Of a stretch of 25,239 nt of DNA, positions 1-7,637 are shown one piece after another (position 1 is the stretch's first letter; each line of letters opens with the position of its first letter). The position numbers and the translations under genes are program-made. Source of the DNA: an uncultured Eubacteriales bacterium (GTDB lineage Bacteria; Bacillota; Clostridia; Oscillospirales; Oscillospiraceae); NCBI GenBank assembly GCA_900545815.1, contig URAM01000029.1, positions 1 to 25,239 of the forward strand, in the 5' to 3' direction. Below the pieces are notes generated by a model, which was not told the DNA's origin, did no database searches, and was given only the letters and a program-made list of their open reading frames with translations.

Positions 1-642
1 TCCAAATGCGCCCTCATCGGCGGCGAGACTGCCGAGATGCCCGGTTTCTATCCGGAGGACGAGTACGACCTGGCTGGGTTCACCGTGGGCATCGTGGACG
101 AACCGAAAAAGATCGACGGCTCCAAGCTGGCCGCTGGCGATGTGCTGGTAGGTCTGGCTTCCTCCGGCGTCCACTCCAACGGCTACTCCCTGGTACGCAA
201 GACCCTGGACATCAACAACACCTACGCACAGCACAGCGACGAGCTGGGCTGCACTCTGGGCGAAGCCCTGCTGGTGCCCACCCGCATCTATGTCCGTGCC
301 ATCGAGGCACTGTCTGCCGCCGGTGTGGATGTCCACGCCATCAGCCACATCACTGGCGGCGGGTTCTATGAGAACGTGCCCCGCATGATGCAGCCCGGTC
401 TGACCGCTCACATTGATGTGTCCACCTTCCCCATGCCCCGCATCTTTGACATCATCCAAAAGACCGGCAGCATTCCCGTTCGGGATATGTACAACACCTT
501 CAACATGGGCATCGGTATGATCGCCGCTGTCCCTGCCGCCGAAGCTGACCAGGCCATCGCCGCCCTGAAGGCCGCTGGCGAGACCGCTTACCTGATCGGC
601 TCCGTGGTCAACGGCGAGGACGGCGTGGAGGTACAGCTGTAA
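1..642 (+). CDS. purM: Phosphoribosylformylglycinamidine cyclo-ligase (AIR synthetase), 5' end outside window
   Basis: The window opens inside this gene; the first codons read SKCALIGGETAEMPGFY, the GGETAEMP motif of PurM. The enzyme closes the imidazole ring of formylglycinamidine ribotide using ATP, giving aminoimidazole ribotide in cytosolic purine synthesis. About 213 residues are visible, so roughly the first third (a full PurM is about 340-350 residues) lies to the left. Further PurM signatures are SSGVHSNGYSLVR and HITGGGFYENVPR. The stop codon overlaps the next start (TAATG), so purM and purN are translationally coupled. No promoter is visible because the operon starts outside the window. 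Identity is clear; only the true start is unknown. Confidence 0.97.
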   Translation, partial: SKCALIGGETAEMPGFYPEDEYDLAGFTVGIVDEPKKIDGSKLAAGDVLVGLASSGVHSNGYSLVRKTLDINNTYAQHSDELGCTLGEALLVPTRIYVRAIEALSAAGVDVHAISHITGGGFYENVPRMMQPGLTAHIDVSTFPMPRIFDIIQKTGSIPVRDMYNTFNMGIGMIAAVPAAEADQAIAALKAAGETAYLIGSVVNGEDGVEVQL

Positions 643-1265
643 TGGTGCGCATCGCAGTGCTGGTCTCCGGCGGCACCAATTTGCAGGCGCTGATTGACGC
701 TCAGGGACGGGGCGAGATCCCTGACGGCCAGATCGCCGCCGTCATCTCCTCCTCCCCAGACGCCTTCGCCCTGGAACGGGCAAAAAAGGCGGGCATCCCC
801 GGCTATGTCATCAACCGGAAGGAGTTTGCGTCCAACCAGGCCATGACCGTGGCACTGACCCAGCAGCTCAAGGAGCTGGACATCGGTCTGGTGGTGCTGG
901 CGGGCTTCATGTACATCCTGACGCCGGAGCTGATCGACGCCTACCCCAATGCCATTTTGAACGTCCACCCCGCCCTCATCCCCTCCTTCTGCGGCGAGGG
1001 CTTTTACGGACTCCACGTCCACGAGGCCGCCCTGGCCTATGGCGTGAAAGTCACCGGCGCCACCGTCCACTTCGTCAGCGAGGACTGCGATGGCGGGCCC
1101 ATCGTCTTGCAGCAGGCGGTTCCCATTGAGGAAGGGGACACAGCAGAGGTTTTGCAGCGGCGGGTAATGGAGCAGGCGGAGTGGAAGATCTTGCCCCGTG
1201 CGGTGGCACTGTTCTGCGCCAAAAAACTCCGCGTGGAAGGCCGCATTGTCCACATCGACCAGTAA
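642..1265 (+). CDS. purN: Phosphoribosylglycinamide formyltransferase
   Basis: PurN transfers a formyl group from 10-formyltetrahydrofolate to glycinamide ribotide, the third step of purine synthesis. The 207-residue length fits the family (about 190-215). Visible signatures are the N-terminal phosphate-binding stretch VLVSGGTNLQALID, the catalytic Asn-x-His in ILNVHPALIPSF, and the conserved Asp in FVSEDCDGGPIV. The segment after the Asn-His motif reads PSFCGEGFYGLHVHEAAL where many PurN proteins have PSFxGxxAHxxA, typical of the clostridial branch. The ATG shares a base with the purM stop, which sets the start. Confidence 0.96.
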   Translation: MVRIAVLVSGGTNLQALIDAQGRGEIPDGQIAAVISSSPDAFALERAKKAGIPGYVINRKEFASNQAMTVALTQQLKELDIGLVVLAGFMYILTPELIDAYPNAILNVHPALIPSFCGEGFYGLHVHEAALAYGVKVTGATVHFVSEDCDGGPIVLQQAVPIEEGDTAEVLQRRVMEQAEWKILPRAVALFCAKKLRVEGRIVHIDQ

Positions 1266-1295
1266 CGGACACCCCATATTTGAGAGGTTTGACAT

Positions 1296-2003
1296 ATGAA
1301 GATTTTGAACATCGCAGAGGAGTTGCGCAATAACTCCTATCCCGGCCGCGGCATCATCCTGGGTCGCTCCGCCGACAACAGCAAGGCGGTCATCGCCTAC
1401 TTTATCATGGGTCGCAGCGTCAACAGCCGCAACCGCATCTTCTCCGTCACTGAGGACGGCATCCGCACCGAGGCGTTTGACCCGTCCAAGATGGAGGATC
1501 CCAGCCTCATCATCTATCACCCCGTTCGGGTCTTTGACGGCAAGACCATCGTCACCAATGGCGACCAGACCGACACCATCCGAGACACCCTCCAGGAGGG
1601 TCACTGCTATCGCCATGGTCTGCATCAGCGCACCTTTGAGCCGGATGCGCCCAACTACACCCCCAGGATCTCCGGTGTGGTCAAGCCCGATGGCAGCTAT
1701 AACCTGTCCATCCTAAAGAGCTTTCACGGCGACCCCAGCTGCTGCTGCCGCTACTTCTTCGAGTACGATGCGCCGGTGGCCGGCTATGGTCACTTTATCC
1801 ACACCTATCAAGGGGACGGCAATCCCCTGCCCTCCTTTGAAGGGGAACCGGAGGTCATCACCATCGAAAGCCCCACCGCCCAGGCCTTTGCCGACCTGCT
1901 GTGGGAGAACCTGAACGGGGACAACAAGGTTTCCCTGTTCGTCCGGTATATCGACCTCGCCTCCGGCGAGACCGATGATGTGATCGTCAATGCCAACGTC
2001 TGA
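1296..2003 (+). CDS. purO: IMP cyclohydrolase, PurO-like (IMP_cyclohyd family)
   Basis: The 235-residue protein starts MKILNIAEELRNNSYPGRGI and continues with GRSADNSKAVIAYFIMGRS, which I recognise as the PurO-type IMP cyclohydrolase family first described in archaea. That enzyme closes FAICAR to IMP, the last step of the pathway. It sits immediately before a stand-alone AICAR formyltransferase, so the two genes together replace the usual bifunctional PurH. Other conserved-looking stretches are SRNRIFSVTEDGIRTEAFDPSKMEDPSLIIYHPVR and PNYTPRISG (given here as family impressions, not verified by alignment). A GAGAGG ribosome site lies about 9 bases before the ATG. Function is inferred from family recognition and strongly supported by position. 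Confidence 0.88.
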   Translation: MKILNIAEELRNNSYPGRGIILGRSADNSKAVIAYFIMGRSVNSRNRIFSVTEDGIRTEAFDPSKMEDPSLIIYHPVRVFDGKTIVTNGDQTDTIRDTLQEGHCYRHGLHQRTFEPDAPNYTPRISGVVKPDGSYNLSILKSFHGDPSCCCRYFFEYDAPVAGYGHFIHTYQGDGNPLPSFEGEPEVITIESPTAQAFADLLWENLNGDNKVSLFVRYIDLASGETDDVIVNANV

Positions 2004-2027
2004 ATTTAACACGGGAAGGAAGATGAA

Positions 2028-3206
2028 ATGATGAAGGAACTGGAACTGAAATACGGCTGCAACCCCAATCAGAAGCCCTCTCGCATCTACATGACCGAGG
2101 GTGAACTGCCGGTGACTGTCCTCAACGGCAAGCCTGGCTACATCAACTTTATGGACGCCTTCAACTCCTGGCAGCTGGTCAAGGAGCTGAAAGCCGCCAC
2201 CGGTCTGCCTGCCGCCGCATCCTTTAAGCATGTGTCTCCGGCCGGCGCCGCTGTGGGACTGCCTCTGACCGACATGGACAGAGCCATTTACTTTGTCAAT
2301 CCCGATGCCGAGATCACTCCCATCGCCGCCGCCTACATCCGTGCCCGTGGTGCGGATCGTCTGTGCTCTTACGGCGACTGGGCTGCTCTGTCCGACGTCT
2401 GCGACGCCGCCACTGCCGCCTACCTGAAGGACGAGGTCTCTGACGGCATCATCGCCCCCGGCTACACTGACGAGGCTCTGGCCATCCTCAAGACCAAGAA
2501 GAAGGGCAACTACAACGTGGTGCAGATCGATCCGGACTATGTGCCCGCTCCCCAGGAACGCCGTGAGATCTTCGGCGTGGTCTTTGAGCAGGGACACAAT
2601 TTCCTCAAAATTGACGAGGAAATGCTCCAGAACATTGTCACCGAGAACAAGGAGCTGCCGGAGAGTGCCAAAATTGACCTGATCGTTAGCCTCATCACCC
2701 TGAAATACACCCAGTCCAACTCTGTCTGCTACGTCAAGGACGGTCAGACCATCGGCGTGGGCGCCGGCCAGCAGAGCCGCATCCACTGCACCCGTCTGGC
2801 AGGCAACAAGGCGGACAACTGGTGGATGCGGCAGCATCCCAAGGTGCTGGGTCTCCAGTTCGTGGACGGCATCCGCCGCCCCAATCGGGACAACGCCATT
2901 GACGTGTATACCTCTGACGAATATGAGGACATCCTGGCGGAGGGCGTCTGGCAGGAGACGTTCAAGGTCAAGCCGGAAGTGCTGACCCGTGAAGAAAAGA
3001 AAGAATGGGTCGCCAAGCTGGACAACGTAGCTGTCGGCTCCGACGCCTTCTTCCCCTTCGGCGACAACGTGGAGCGCGCCTTCAAGTCCGGCGTCAAGTA
3101 CATCGCCGAGCCGGGCGGCTCCATCCGAGATGACAACGTCATCGAAGCCTGCAACCACCACGGCATCACCATGTGCTTCACCGGCATCCGTCTGTTCCAC
3201 CATTGA
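2028..3206 (+). CDS. purH: AICAR formyltransferase, stand-alone (PurH C-terminal domain type)
   Basis: This 392-residue protein corresponds to the formyltransferase half of bifunctional PurH (about 510-530 residues) and lacks the N-terminal cyclohydrolase domain. It converts AICAR plus 10-formyl-THF to FAICAR. Visible signatures are FKHVSPAGAA (catalytic Lys-His), GADRLCSYGDW, TQSNSVCYVKDGQTIG, GAGQQSRIHCTRLAG, and the C-terminal SDAFFPFGDNVERA and EPGGSIRDDNVIEA motifs ending in FTGIRLFHH. The ATG at 2028 is placed by a GGAAGGAAG ribosome site 8-10 bases upstream; a second ATG follows at once. It lies 24 bases after the IMP cyclohydrolase gene, and the two must act in series. Confidence 0.95.
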   Translation: MMKELELKYGCNPNQKPSRIYMTEGELPVTVLNGKPGYINFMDAFNSWQLVKELKAATGLPAAASFKHVSPAGAAVGLPLTDMDRAIYFVNPDAEITPIAAAYIRARGADRLCSYGDWAALSDVCDAATAAYLKDEVSDGIIAPGYTDEALAILKTKKKGNYNVVQIDPDYVPAPQERREIFGVVFEQGHNFLKIDEEMLQNIVTENKELPESAKIDLIVSLITLKYTQSNSVCYVKDGQTIGVGAGQQSRIHCTRLAGNKADNWWMRQHPKVLGLQFVDGIRRPNRDNAIDVYTSDEYEDILAEGVWQETFKVKPEVLTREEKKEWVAKLDNVAVGSDAFFPFGDNVERAFKSGVKYIAEPGGSIRDDNVIEACNHHGITMCFTGIRLFHH

Positions 3207-3212
3207 TGTCCC

Positions 3213-4306
3213 ATGGAGGACAGTCAACGACAACCCGCCAGCCTCCTTCACTGGGGGCTGGTGAGCCAATATCGGAGCCAGTTATTTGGCTTCGCCATCC
3301 TGTGGATCATGTGTATGCACTCCCGAGAGTTCACCCCCATTCCGGACAACCCGCTGCTCTCCCAGTCCCTGCTCTATGACGGCATCATCCTGGTGGGCGG
3401 CGTGGGCGTGGATATGTTTTTGTTCCTCTCCGGCATCGGGCTGTACTACGCCCTGGAGAAGCGGCCGACCTTGAAGCAATTCTATTTCCGCCGCTTCAAA
3501 CGGCTGCTCATCCCCTATTGCGTCATTGGCACCGCCTTTTGGGTATTCAAAGACCTCTGTCTGGTCTGGAAGCCCATCCGTTTTCTAGCCGATCTCTCCC
3601 TGCTGTCCTTCTTTGTCAAGGGCAACGGCCTGTTCTGGTACATCGCGCTGATGATACCATTATACCTAGCCGCCCCGTGGTTCTACCGCTGAGCAAGGAG
3701 CGGTGCCGAAAAGCACTGTTGGCGGTGGCCTTTTTCGGGTGCCTGGCGCTGAACTATTTCTTCGCCTATTGCACCCCCACCTTCTTTGAAAACAGTGAAA
3801 AGGCGCTGACGCGGGTGTTCATCTTTATTCTGGGCTGCTATTTCGCACCCGTGGTGGCGCAGGATCGACCCATGAGCCGCAAGTGGGGGTTCTTCTGCCT
3901 GCTGGCGCTCACCTGCCACGATCTGCTCCCAGCCTTGGCGCGTGCCTCCGGCCTCATGCCGGACACCATCGCCCGTCGGCTGTGGCACAATGCCGCTGGC
4001 TTTGCCCTGTGCATCCTGCTGCCGGTGCTGCTGGAGGTATTGCAATCTGACCGGCTGAACCGGTTTTTGGGCTTTTTCGGCGCCATCAGCTTGGAGCTGT
4101 ATCTGTCCCACATGGCCTTCAAGAGTGCTGTGAAGGCGCTCTTTCCGGAATTCGTGCACTGGAGCACCCTCCATTGCGTCCTGGTCTATGGCGGGGTGCT
4201 CATCGCTGCGGTCTGGTTCAGCGTCCTGTTCCATCAGGCGCAGCCAAAGCTCGAATCCTACCTTTTCCACCACATTCCAAAAAAGAAAGGAGCCTTCCTC
4301 CTATGA
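3213..4306 (+). pseudogene. Acyltransferase-3 family membrane protein, interrupted by one frameshift
   Basis: Two overlapping reading frames make one acyltransferase-3-like integral membrane protein of about 360 residues. The first half (3213-3692) carries a His in the first hydrophobic segment (FAILWIMCMHSREF) and FLFLSGIGLYYALEK, then runs through hydrophobic helices to PWFYR and a stop. The second half resumes one base back at LSKERCRKALLAVAFFG and ends at 4306 after more helices, including GAISLELYLSHMAF. Reading the C at 3690 twice would join them, so a one-base deletion near 3655-3692 is the simplest cause. The family moves acyl groups onto sugars or envelope glycans. It lies between the AICAR formyltransferase gene and purD, begins 6 bases after one and overlaps the other by ATGA, so it is in the operon. 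A sequencing error cannot be excluded. No ribosome site of its own is clear. Confidence 0.78.
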
Positions 4307-5565
4307 AAGTATTAGTCGTCGGCGGCGGCGGCCGTGAGCACGCCATCTGCTGGGCGCTGAAAAAGAGCCCCAAAGTCACCGAACTGTTCTGCGCCCCCGG
4401 CAACGCTGGCATCAGCGCCATCGCCACCTGTGTGCCCATCGGAGCCACTGATCTGGACGCCATGGTGCAGTGGGCGAAAGAGAACGCCATGGATCTGGTC
4501 ATGGTGGCGCCGGATGATCCCCTGGCTCTGGGCATGGTGGACGCCATGGAGGCCGCCGGCATCAAGACCTTTGGCCCCCACAAGAACGCCGCCATCATCG
4601 AGGCCAGCAAAGCCTTTTCCAAGGAGCTGATGGCCAAGTACCACATCCCCACTGCAAAGTACAAGACCTTCACCGATGAGGCAGAGGCTCTGGCCTACAT
4701 TGACCAGGAGGGTGCCCCTATTGTGGTCAAGGCGGACGGCCTGGCCTTGGGCAAGGGCGTCACTGTGGCGGAGACTGTTGAGGAAGCCAAGCAGGCCGTG
4801 CGGGACATGATGGAAGGCGGCAAGTTCGGCGCTTCCGGCCTGACGGTGGTCATCGAAGAATGTATGGTCGGCCCTGAGGTCACCGTACTTTGTTTTGCAG
4901 ATGGAGAACACCTTTCCCCCATGCCCTCCTCTCAGGATCACAAGCGTGCCTATGACGGCAACAAAGGGCCCAACACCGGCGGCATGGGCGCCTTCACCCC
5001 CTCCCCCAATTACACGCCGGAGATTGCAGAGCGCTGCATGAAGGAGATCTTCCTGCCCACCATGGAAGCCATGAAGGCAGAAGGCCGTCCCTTCAAGGGA
5101 GTCATCTACTTCGGCCTGATGCTGACGGCGGACGGCCCTAAGGTGGTGGAGTACAACGCTCGCTTCGGCGATCCGGAGACGCAAGCGGTGCTGTATCAAC
5201 TGGACACCGACCTCTTTGACATCTTCAACGCCTGCGTGGACGGCACCTTGGCTGACCTGGACATCCAGTGGAAGGACGGCGCCGCCTGCTGTCTGGTGCT
5301 GGCCTCCGGCGGCTATCCTCTGAGCTATGAGAAGGGGTATGAGATCTCCGGTCTGGATCAGGTAGAGGGTGCGACGGTGTTCCACGCCGGCACCAAGTTC
5401 GGCGAGAACGGCGCCTATCTCACCAACGGCGGCCGTGTGCTGGGTGTCACCGCTTCCGGCGCCACTTTGGCGGATGCGGTGGAGCACGCTTACACTGCCG
5501 CCAAGCCCATCGTGTGGAAGGATATGCATTTCCGCACGGACATCGGCAAGGTTTGGGTGGACTGA
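4303..5565 (+). CDS. purD: Phosphoribosylamine--glycine ligase (GAR synthetase)
   Basis: PurD joins glycine to phosphoribosylamine with ATP, the second step of purine synthesis. The 420-residue length is normal. The N-terminal domain starts MKVLVVGGGGREHAICWAL, the PurD nucleotide-fold signature. The ATP-grasp region has PIVVKADGLALGKGV, then PSSQDHKRAYDGNKGPNTGG, and the metal-binding VEYNARFGDPETQ. The start is fixed by AGAAAGGAG at 4284-4292, about 10 bases upstream; a longer in-frame reading begins upstream but would only cover the acyltransferase gene. The ATG overlaps the acyltransferase stop. It is the last gene of the operon and is followed by a strong hairpin terminator. Confidence 0.97.
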   Translation: MKVLVVGGGGREHAICWALKKSPKVTELFCAPGNAGISAIATCVPIGATDLDAMVQWAKENAMDLVMVAPDDPLALGMVDAMEAAGIKTFGPHKNAAIIEASKAFSKELMAKYHIPTAKYKTFTDEAEALAYIDQEGAPIVVKADGLALGKGVTVAETVEEAKQAVRDMMEGGKFGASGLTVVIEECMVGPEVTVLCFADGEHLSPMPSSQDHKRAYDGNKGPNTGGMGAFTPSPNYTPEIAERCMKEIFLPTMEAMKAEGRPFKGVIYFGLMLTADGPKVVEYNARFGDPETQAVLYQLDTDLFDIFNACVDGTLADLDIQWKDGAACCLVLASGGYPLSYEKGYEISGLDQVEGATVFHAGTKFGENGAYLTNGGRVLGVTASGATLADAVEHAYTAAKPIVWKDMHFRTDIGKVWVD

Positions 5566-5577
5566 CGATTTCTGTTG

Positions 5578-5616
5578 AAAAACGGTGGAGTATCTGGGAT
5601 ACTCCACCGTTTTTAT
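5578..5616 (+). terminator. Rho-independent terminator of the purine operon
   Basis: A 14-bp perfect stem (5581-5594 with 5598-5611) has a TGG loop and is followed by a T-run. It sits 13 bases after the purD stop. The flanking A-tract before the stem extends the pairing by three bases. Confidence 0.95.
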
Positions 5617-5772
5617 TCATTTTGTATAGAATCAGTCGAAAATTTTGGTTATTTTTTCTCTTGCATCTGCTTTTTTCTGCTTTTTCGTTAATTTTTTAAC
5701 TATTTCGCAGCGGAAGGGGCGATTTGCCGGTTTTTTCGTGAAAATTTTAACGTATTCTGTTTTTTCTGCCGG

Positions 5773-5801
5773 TTGCAATCTGCTTTTCAGAATGTTATTA
5801 T
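5773..5801 (+). promoter_or_regulatory. Sigma-A-type promoter of candidate small RNA
   Basis: TTGCAA at 5773-5778 and TATTAT at 5796-5801 are separated by exactly 17 bases. The predicted start near 5808 falls one base before the first stem of the structured element downstream. No open reading frame with a ribosome site follows, so this promoter appears to serve an RNA. The preceding stretch (5617-5772) is T-rich and holds nothing else I can support. Confidence 0.7.
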
Positions 5802-5807
5802 TTTAAC

Positions 5808-5978
5808 AATGAAAGGGATGACGCAAGTCATCCGAATGGCAGCCCGCTTCTCGATCGTTCCGATCGAGGCGGAGCGCTACAGAATTGCCTTTCATGTCAT
5901 CTTATTTCTTCTTTCTTACCCCCCCCTTACCCCTCCCCAAAGCCGGCACGGATTCCCCTCTGTGCCGGCTTTATTTTT
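5808..5978 (+). ncRNA. Candidate structured small RNA with pyrimidine/C-rich tract
   Basis: I do not recognise this as a known RNA family. It has its own promoter, a folded 5' region and its own terminator. Stem P1 pairs 5809-5815 with 5889-5895. Inside it, P2 pairs 5816-5822 with 5827-5833 around a GCAA (GNRA-type) loop, and P3 pairs 5850-5857 with 5861-5868, extended by CCGC/GCGG (5844-5847 with 5869-5872) over a bulged TT. GGCA at 5838-5841 could pair with TGCC at 5886-5889 as an alternative. Then comes a roughly 43-base, almost pure pyrimidine single strand (5896-5938) with eight Cs in a row and CCTCCCC. The terminator stem 5939-5949/5962-5972 has a loop with ATTCCCCT. C-rich unpaired segments are typical of Gram-positive small RNAs that pair with ribosome sites; that role is inference. 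The next gene is on the other strand, so a cis-acting leader is unlikely. Confidence 0.6.
5939..5978 (+). terminator. Terminator of the candidate small RNA
   Basis: AAAGCCGGCAC at 5939-5949 pairs perfectly with GTGCCGGCTTT at 5962-5972 and is followed by ATTTTT. The 12-base loop is C-rich (TTCCCCTC). The only upstream transcription unit on this strand is the structured element, since the purine operon already ends at 5616. Confidence 0.88.
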
Positions 5979-5980
5979 AG

Positions 5981-6129
5981 TCGATAAAATGCAAGCATTT
6001 TATCGAGGTTGCAGCCTGGTGCATGCACTCACTACGTTCGCACACTTACCAGTCTGAAAAGAGAAAAAACTGACGTACACGCCGCCAGTTTTTTCAAATT
6101 GCATCTTTTTCCGCCATCAAAGATGGCGG
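5981..6129. repeat. Cluster of palindromes between small RNA and metK
   Basis: Three successive hairpin-forming dyads lie here with no coding frame. The first is a perfect 12-bp inverted repeat (TCGATAAAATGC at 5981-5992 with its complement at 5995-6006). The second is AAAAAACTG at 6064-6072 with CAGTTTTTT at 6086-6094, which resembles a bidirectional terminator. The third is CCGCCATC at 6111-6118 with GATGGCGG at 6122-6129. A 10-bp self-complementary word, GTGCATGCAC, is at 6019-6028. The density suggests a dispersed intergenic repeat element or stacked terminators. I cannot tell which from one copy. Confidence 0.55.
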
Positions 6130-6164
6130 AACTCTGCGAGGCTTTTTTCTCTCCCCACCCAGCG

Positions 6165-6201
6165 CAAAAAATCCGGCAGACACGAAAGTGTCTGCCGGAT
6201 T
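6165..6201 (-). terminator. Terminator of metK
   Basis: A 14-bp perfect stem (6170-6183 with 6188-6201) surrounds a four-base loop. Read on the minus strand it is followed by a T-run (the A-run at 6166-6170). It begins 35 bases beyond the metK stop. Confidence 0.93.
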
Positions 6202-6236
6202 CTGGTTTACAGCTTTTTCTTCCTAAATGCAGGCCA

Positions 6237-7418
6237 TTACAGGTACTGCTTCAGGGTCTCCACCTTGGTCAAGGCTTCCCAGGGCAGATCCAGGTCGGGA
6301 CGGCCGAAGTGGCCATAGGCGGCGGTCTGCTCGTAGATGGGACGGCGCAGGTTCAGGTAGTCGATGATGGAAGCGGGACGCAGGTCAAAGACTTCATCCA
6401 CGATACCAGCCAGCTTGTCATCGGAGATCACGCCGGTGCCGTAGGTGTCGATGAGGACGGAGACGGGACGTGCCACGCCGATGGCGTAGGCCAGCTCGAT
6501 CTGGCACTTCTTGGCCAGGCCAGCGGCAACGATGTTCTTGGCCACATGACGAGCCATATATGCGGCACTGCGATCCACCTTGGTGGGGTCTTTGCCGGAG
6601 AAGGCGCCGCCGCCGTGGGCTGCGGCACCGCCGTAGGTGTCAACGATGATCTTACGACCGGTCAGACCGGAGTCGCCCACGGGGCCGCCCACCACGAACC
6701 GTCCGGTGGGGTTGACGAAGAAGCGGGTCTCCGGACGGATCAGTTCCTGGGGCAGGGTGGGACGGATGATCTGTTCCACGATGGCTTCCCGCAGATCCTT
6801 GATGGAGATGTCCGGATCATGCTGGGTGGAGATGACGATGGTGGGGCACCAGGAGACGTTGCCATTTTCATCGTATTCCACGGTGACCTGGCTCTTGCCG
6901 TCAGGACGCATCCAGGGCAGTGCACCGGACTTCCGTTCTCTGGCCATGGCCAAGGTCAAGTGATGCGCCAAAGCGATGGGGGCGGGCATATACTCATCGG
7001 TTTCGTTGCAGGCGTAACCGAACATCATGCCCTGGTCGCCAGCGCCGATCAGGTCAGCATCATCCCCGTTGCTCTCCTTATACTCAAAGGAGTTGTCCAC
7101 GCCCATGGCAATGTCAGGGGACTGCTTGTCCAGGGTGGTCAGCACCGTGCAGCTATTGGCATCGAAGCCATAGGCAGGATCGTTGTAGCCAATGCGATCC
7201 ACAGTGCGGCGGACGATGGAGGGGATGTCCACCTTGGCGGTGGTGGTGATCTCACCCATGACCAGAACCATACCCGTGGTGGTAGCGGTCTCACAGGCCA
7301 CACGCGCGTGGGGATCCTGCGCTAGGATGTTGTCCAGTACGGCGTCCGAGATCTGGTCGCACATCTTATCAGGATGCCCCTCAGTGACAGATTCAGATGT
7401 AAACAAATGCTTTCTCAT
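6237..7418 (-). CDS. metK: S-adenosylmethionine synthetase
   Basis: MetK makes S-adenosylmethionine from methionine and ATP. The 393-residue length is normal. It begins MRKHLFTSESVTEGHPDKMC, with the N-terminal EGHPDK ATP/Mg motif. The substrate-binding hexapeptide GAGDQG follows (in ADLIGAGDQGMMFGYA), and the glycine-rich P-loop-like GGGAFSGKDPTKVDRSAAY is near residue 260. The ATG at 7418 has an AGAAAGGA ribosome site about 9 bases upstream. It is transcribed alone from its own promoter through a SAM-I riboswitch, so SAM itself should shut it off, and ends at a strong terminator. Confidence 0.98.
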   Translation of the reverse strand: MRKHLFTSESVTEGHPDKMCDQISDAVLDNILAQDPHARVACETATTTGMVLVMGEITTTAKVDIPSIVRRTVDRIGYNDPAYGFDANSCTVLTTLDKQSPDIAMGVDNSFEYKESNGDDADLIGAGDQGMMFGYACNETDEYMPAPIALAHHLTLAMARERKSGALPWMRPDGKSQVTVEYDENGNVSWCPTIVISTQHDPDISIKDLREAIVEQIIRPTLPQELIRPETRFFVNPTGRFVVGGPVGDSGLTGRKIIVDTYGGAAAHGGGAFSGKDPTKVDRSAAYMARHVAKNIVAAGLAKKCQIELAYAIGVARPVSVLIDTYGTGVISDDKLAGIVDEVFDLRPASIIDYLNLRRPIYEQTAAYGHFGRPDLDLPWEALTKVETLKQYL

Positions 7419-7474
7419 GCTGCTTATCCTTTCTCTACTAACCTATTTTGCAAGAGAAACAGCCTTCTAATAGA

Positions 7475-7500
7475 AAAAACGCGCTCCGAGGCGGAACGCG
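7475..7500 (-). terminator. Attenuator terminator of the SAM-I leader
   Basis: On the minus strand CGCGTTCCG pairs with CGGAGCGCG (one G-T pair) around a CCT loop and runs into TTTTTT. It lies between the SAM aptamer and metK, the expected place for the expression platform. The 3' strand of aptamer P1 (GATGAG) can also pair with CTCAT at 7503-7507, possibly part of the switch. Confidence 0.85.
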
Positions 7501-7513
7501 AAATGAGCTTTTC

Positions 7514-7617
7514 CTCATCTTTCGATATTTCACCGTCGGAATTGGCACCTTACGCATGGGAATATGCACAGGTTGCCGGGCTTCATCGGGCCGATCCCTC
7601 CACCACTCTTGATAAGG
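7514..7617 (-). promoter_or_regulatory. SAM-I (S-box) riboswitch aptamer
   Basis: Read on the minus strand, the S-box core is present in order: CTTATCAAGAGTGGTGGAGG, GGCCCGATGAAGCCCGGCAA, GGTGCCAATTCC, and GAAAGATGAG closing P1. The AAGAG/GTGGAGGGA and GATGA kink-turn elements and the pseudoknot partners are in their usual spacing. The leader belongs to metK, a standard S-box target. High SAM should stabilise P1 and favour the downstream terminator. Confidence 0.97.
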
Positions 7618-7637
7618 CTGTTCTGTTGTTATGTATT

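Noticed and set aside
588..3269. Long minus-strand open frames opposite purN, the IMP cyclohydrolase and AICAR formyltransferase genes
   Set aside because: They are antisense shadows of strongly supported genes, common in GC-rich coding DNA, with low-complexity Asp/Val/Gly/His content.
3600..3700. Programmed -1 frameshift in the acyltransferase gene
   Set aside because: No slippery X-XXY-YYZ heptamer lies near the junction and no downstream stimulatory stem stands out, so mutation or sequencing error is simpler.
5808..5978. The structured element as a 6S RNA, SRP RNA or c-di-GMP riboswitch
   Set aside because: It lacks the long bulged hairpin of 6S, the GGAA loop domain of SRP RNA, and the full conserved core of the c-di-GMP-I aptamer. 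It also has no downstream gene on its strand.
6009..7325. Plus-strand 438-codon frame opposite metK
   Set aside because: It is antisense to an unmistakable metK, begins in the palindrome cluster and has no ribosome site or domain.
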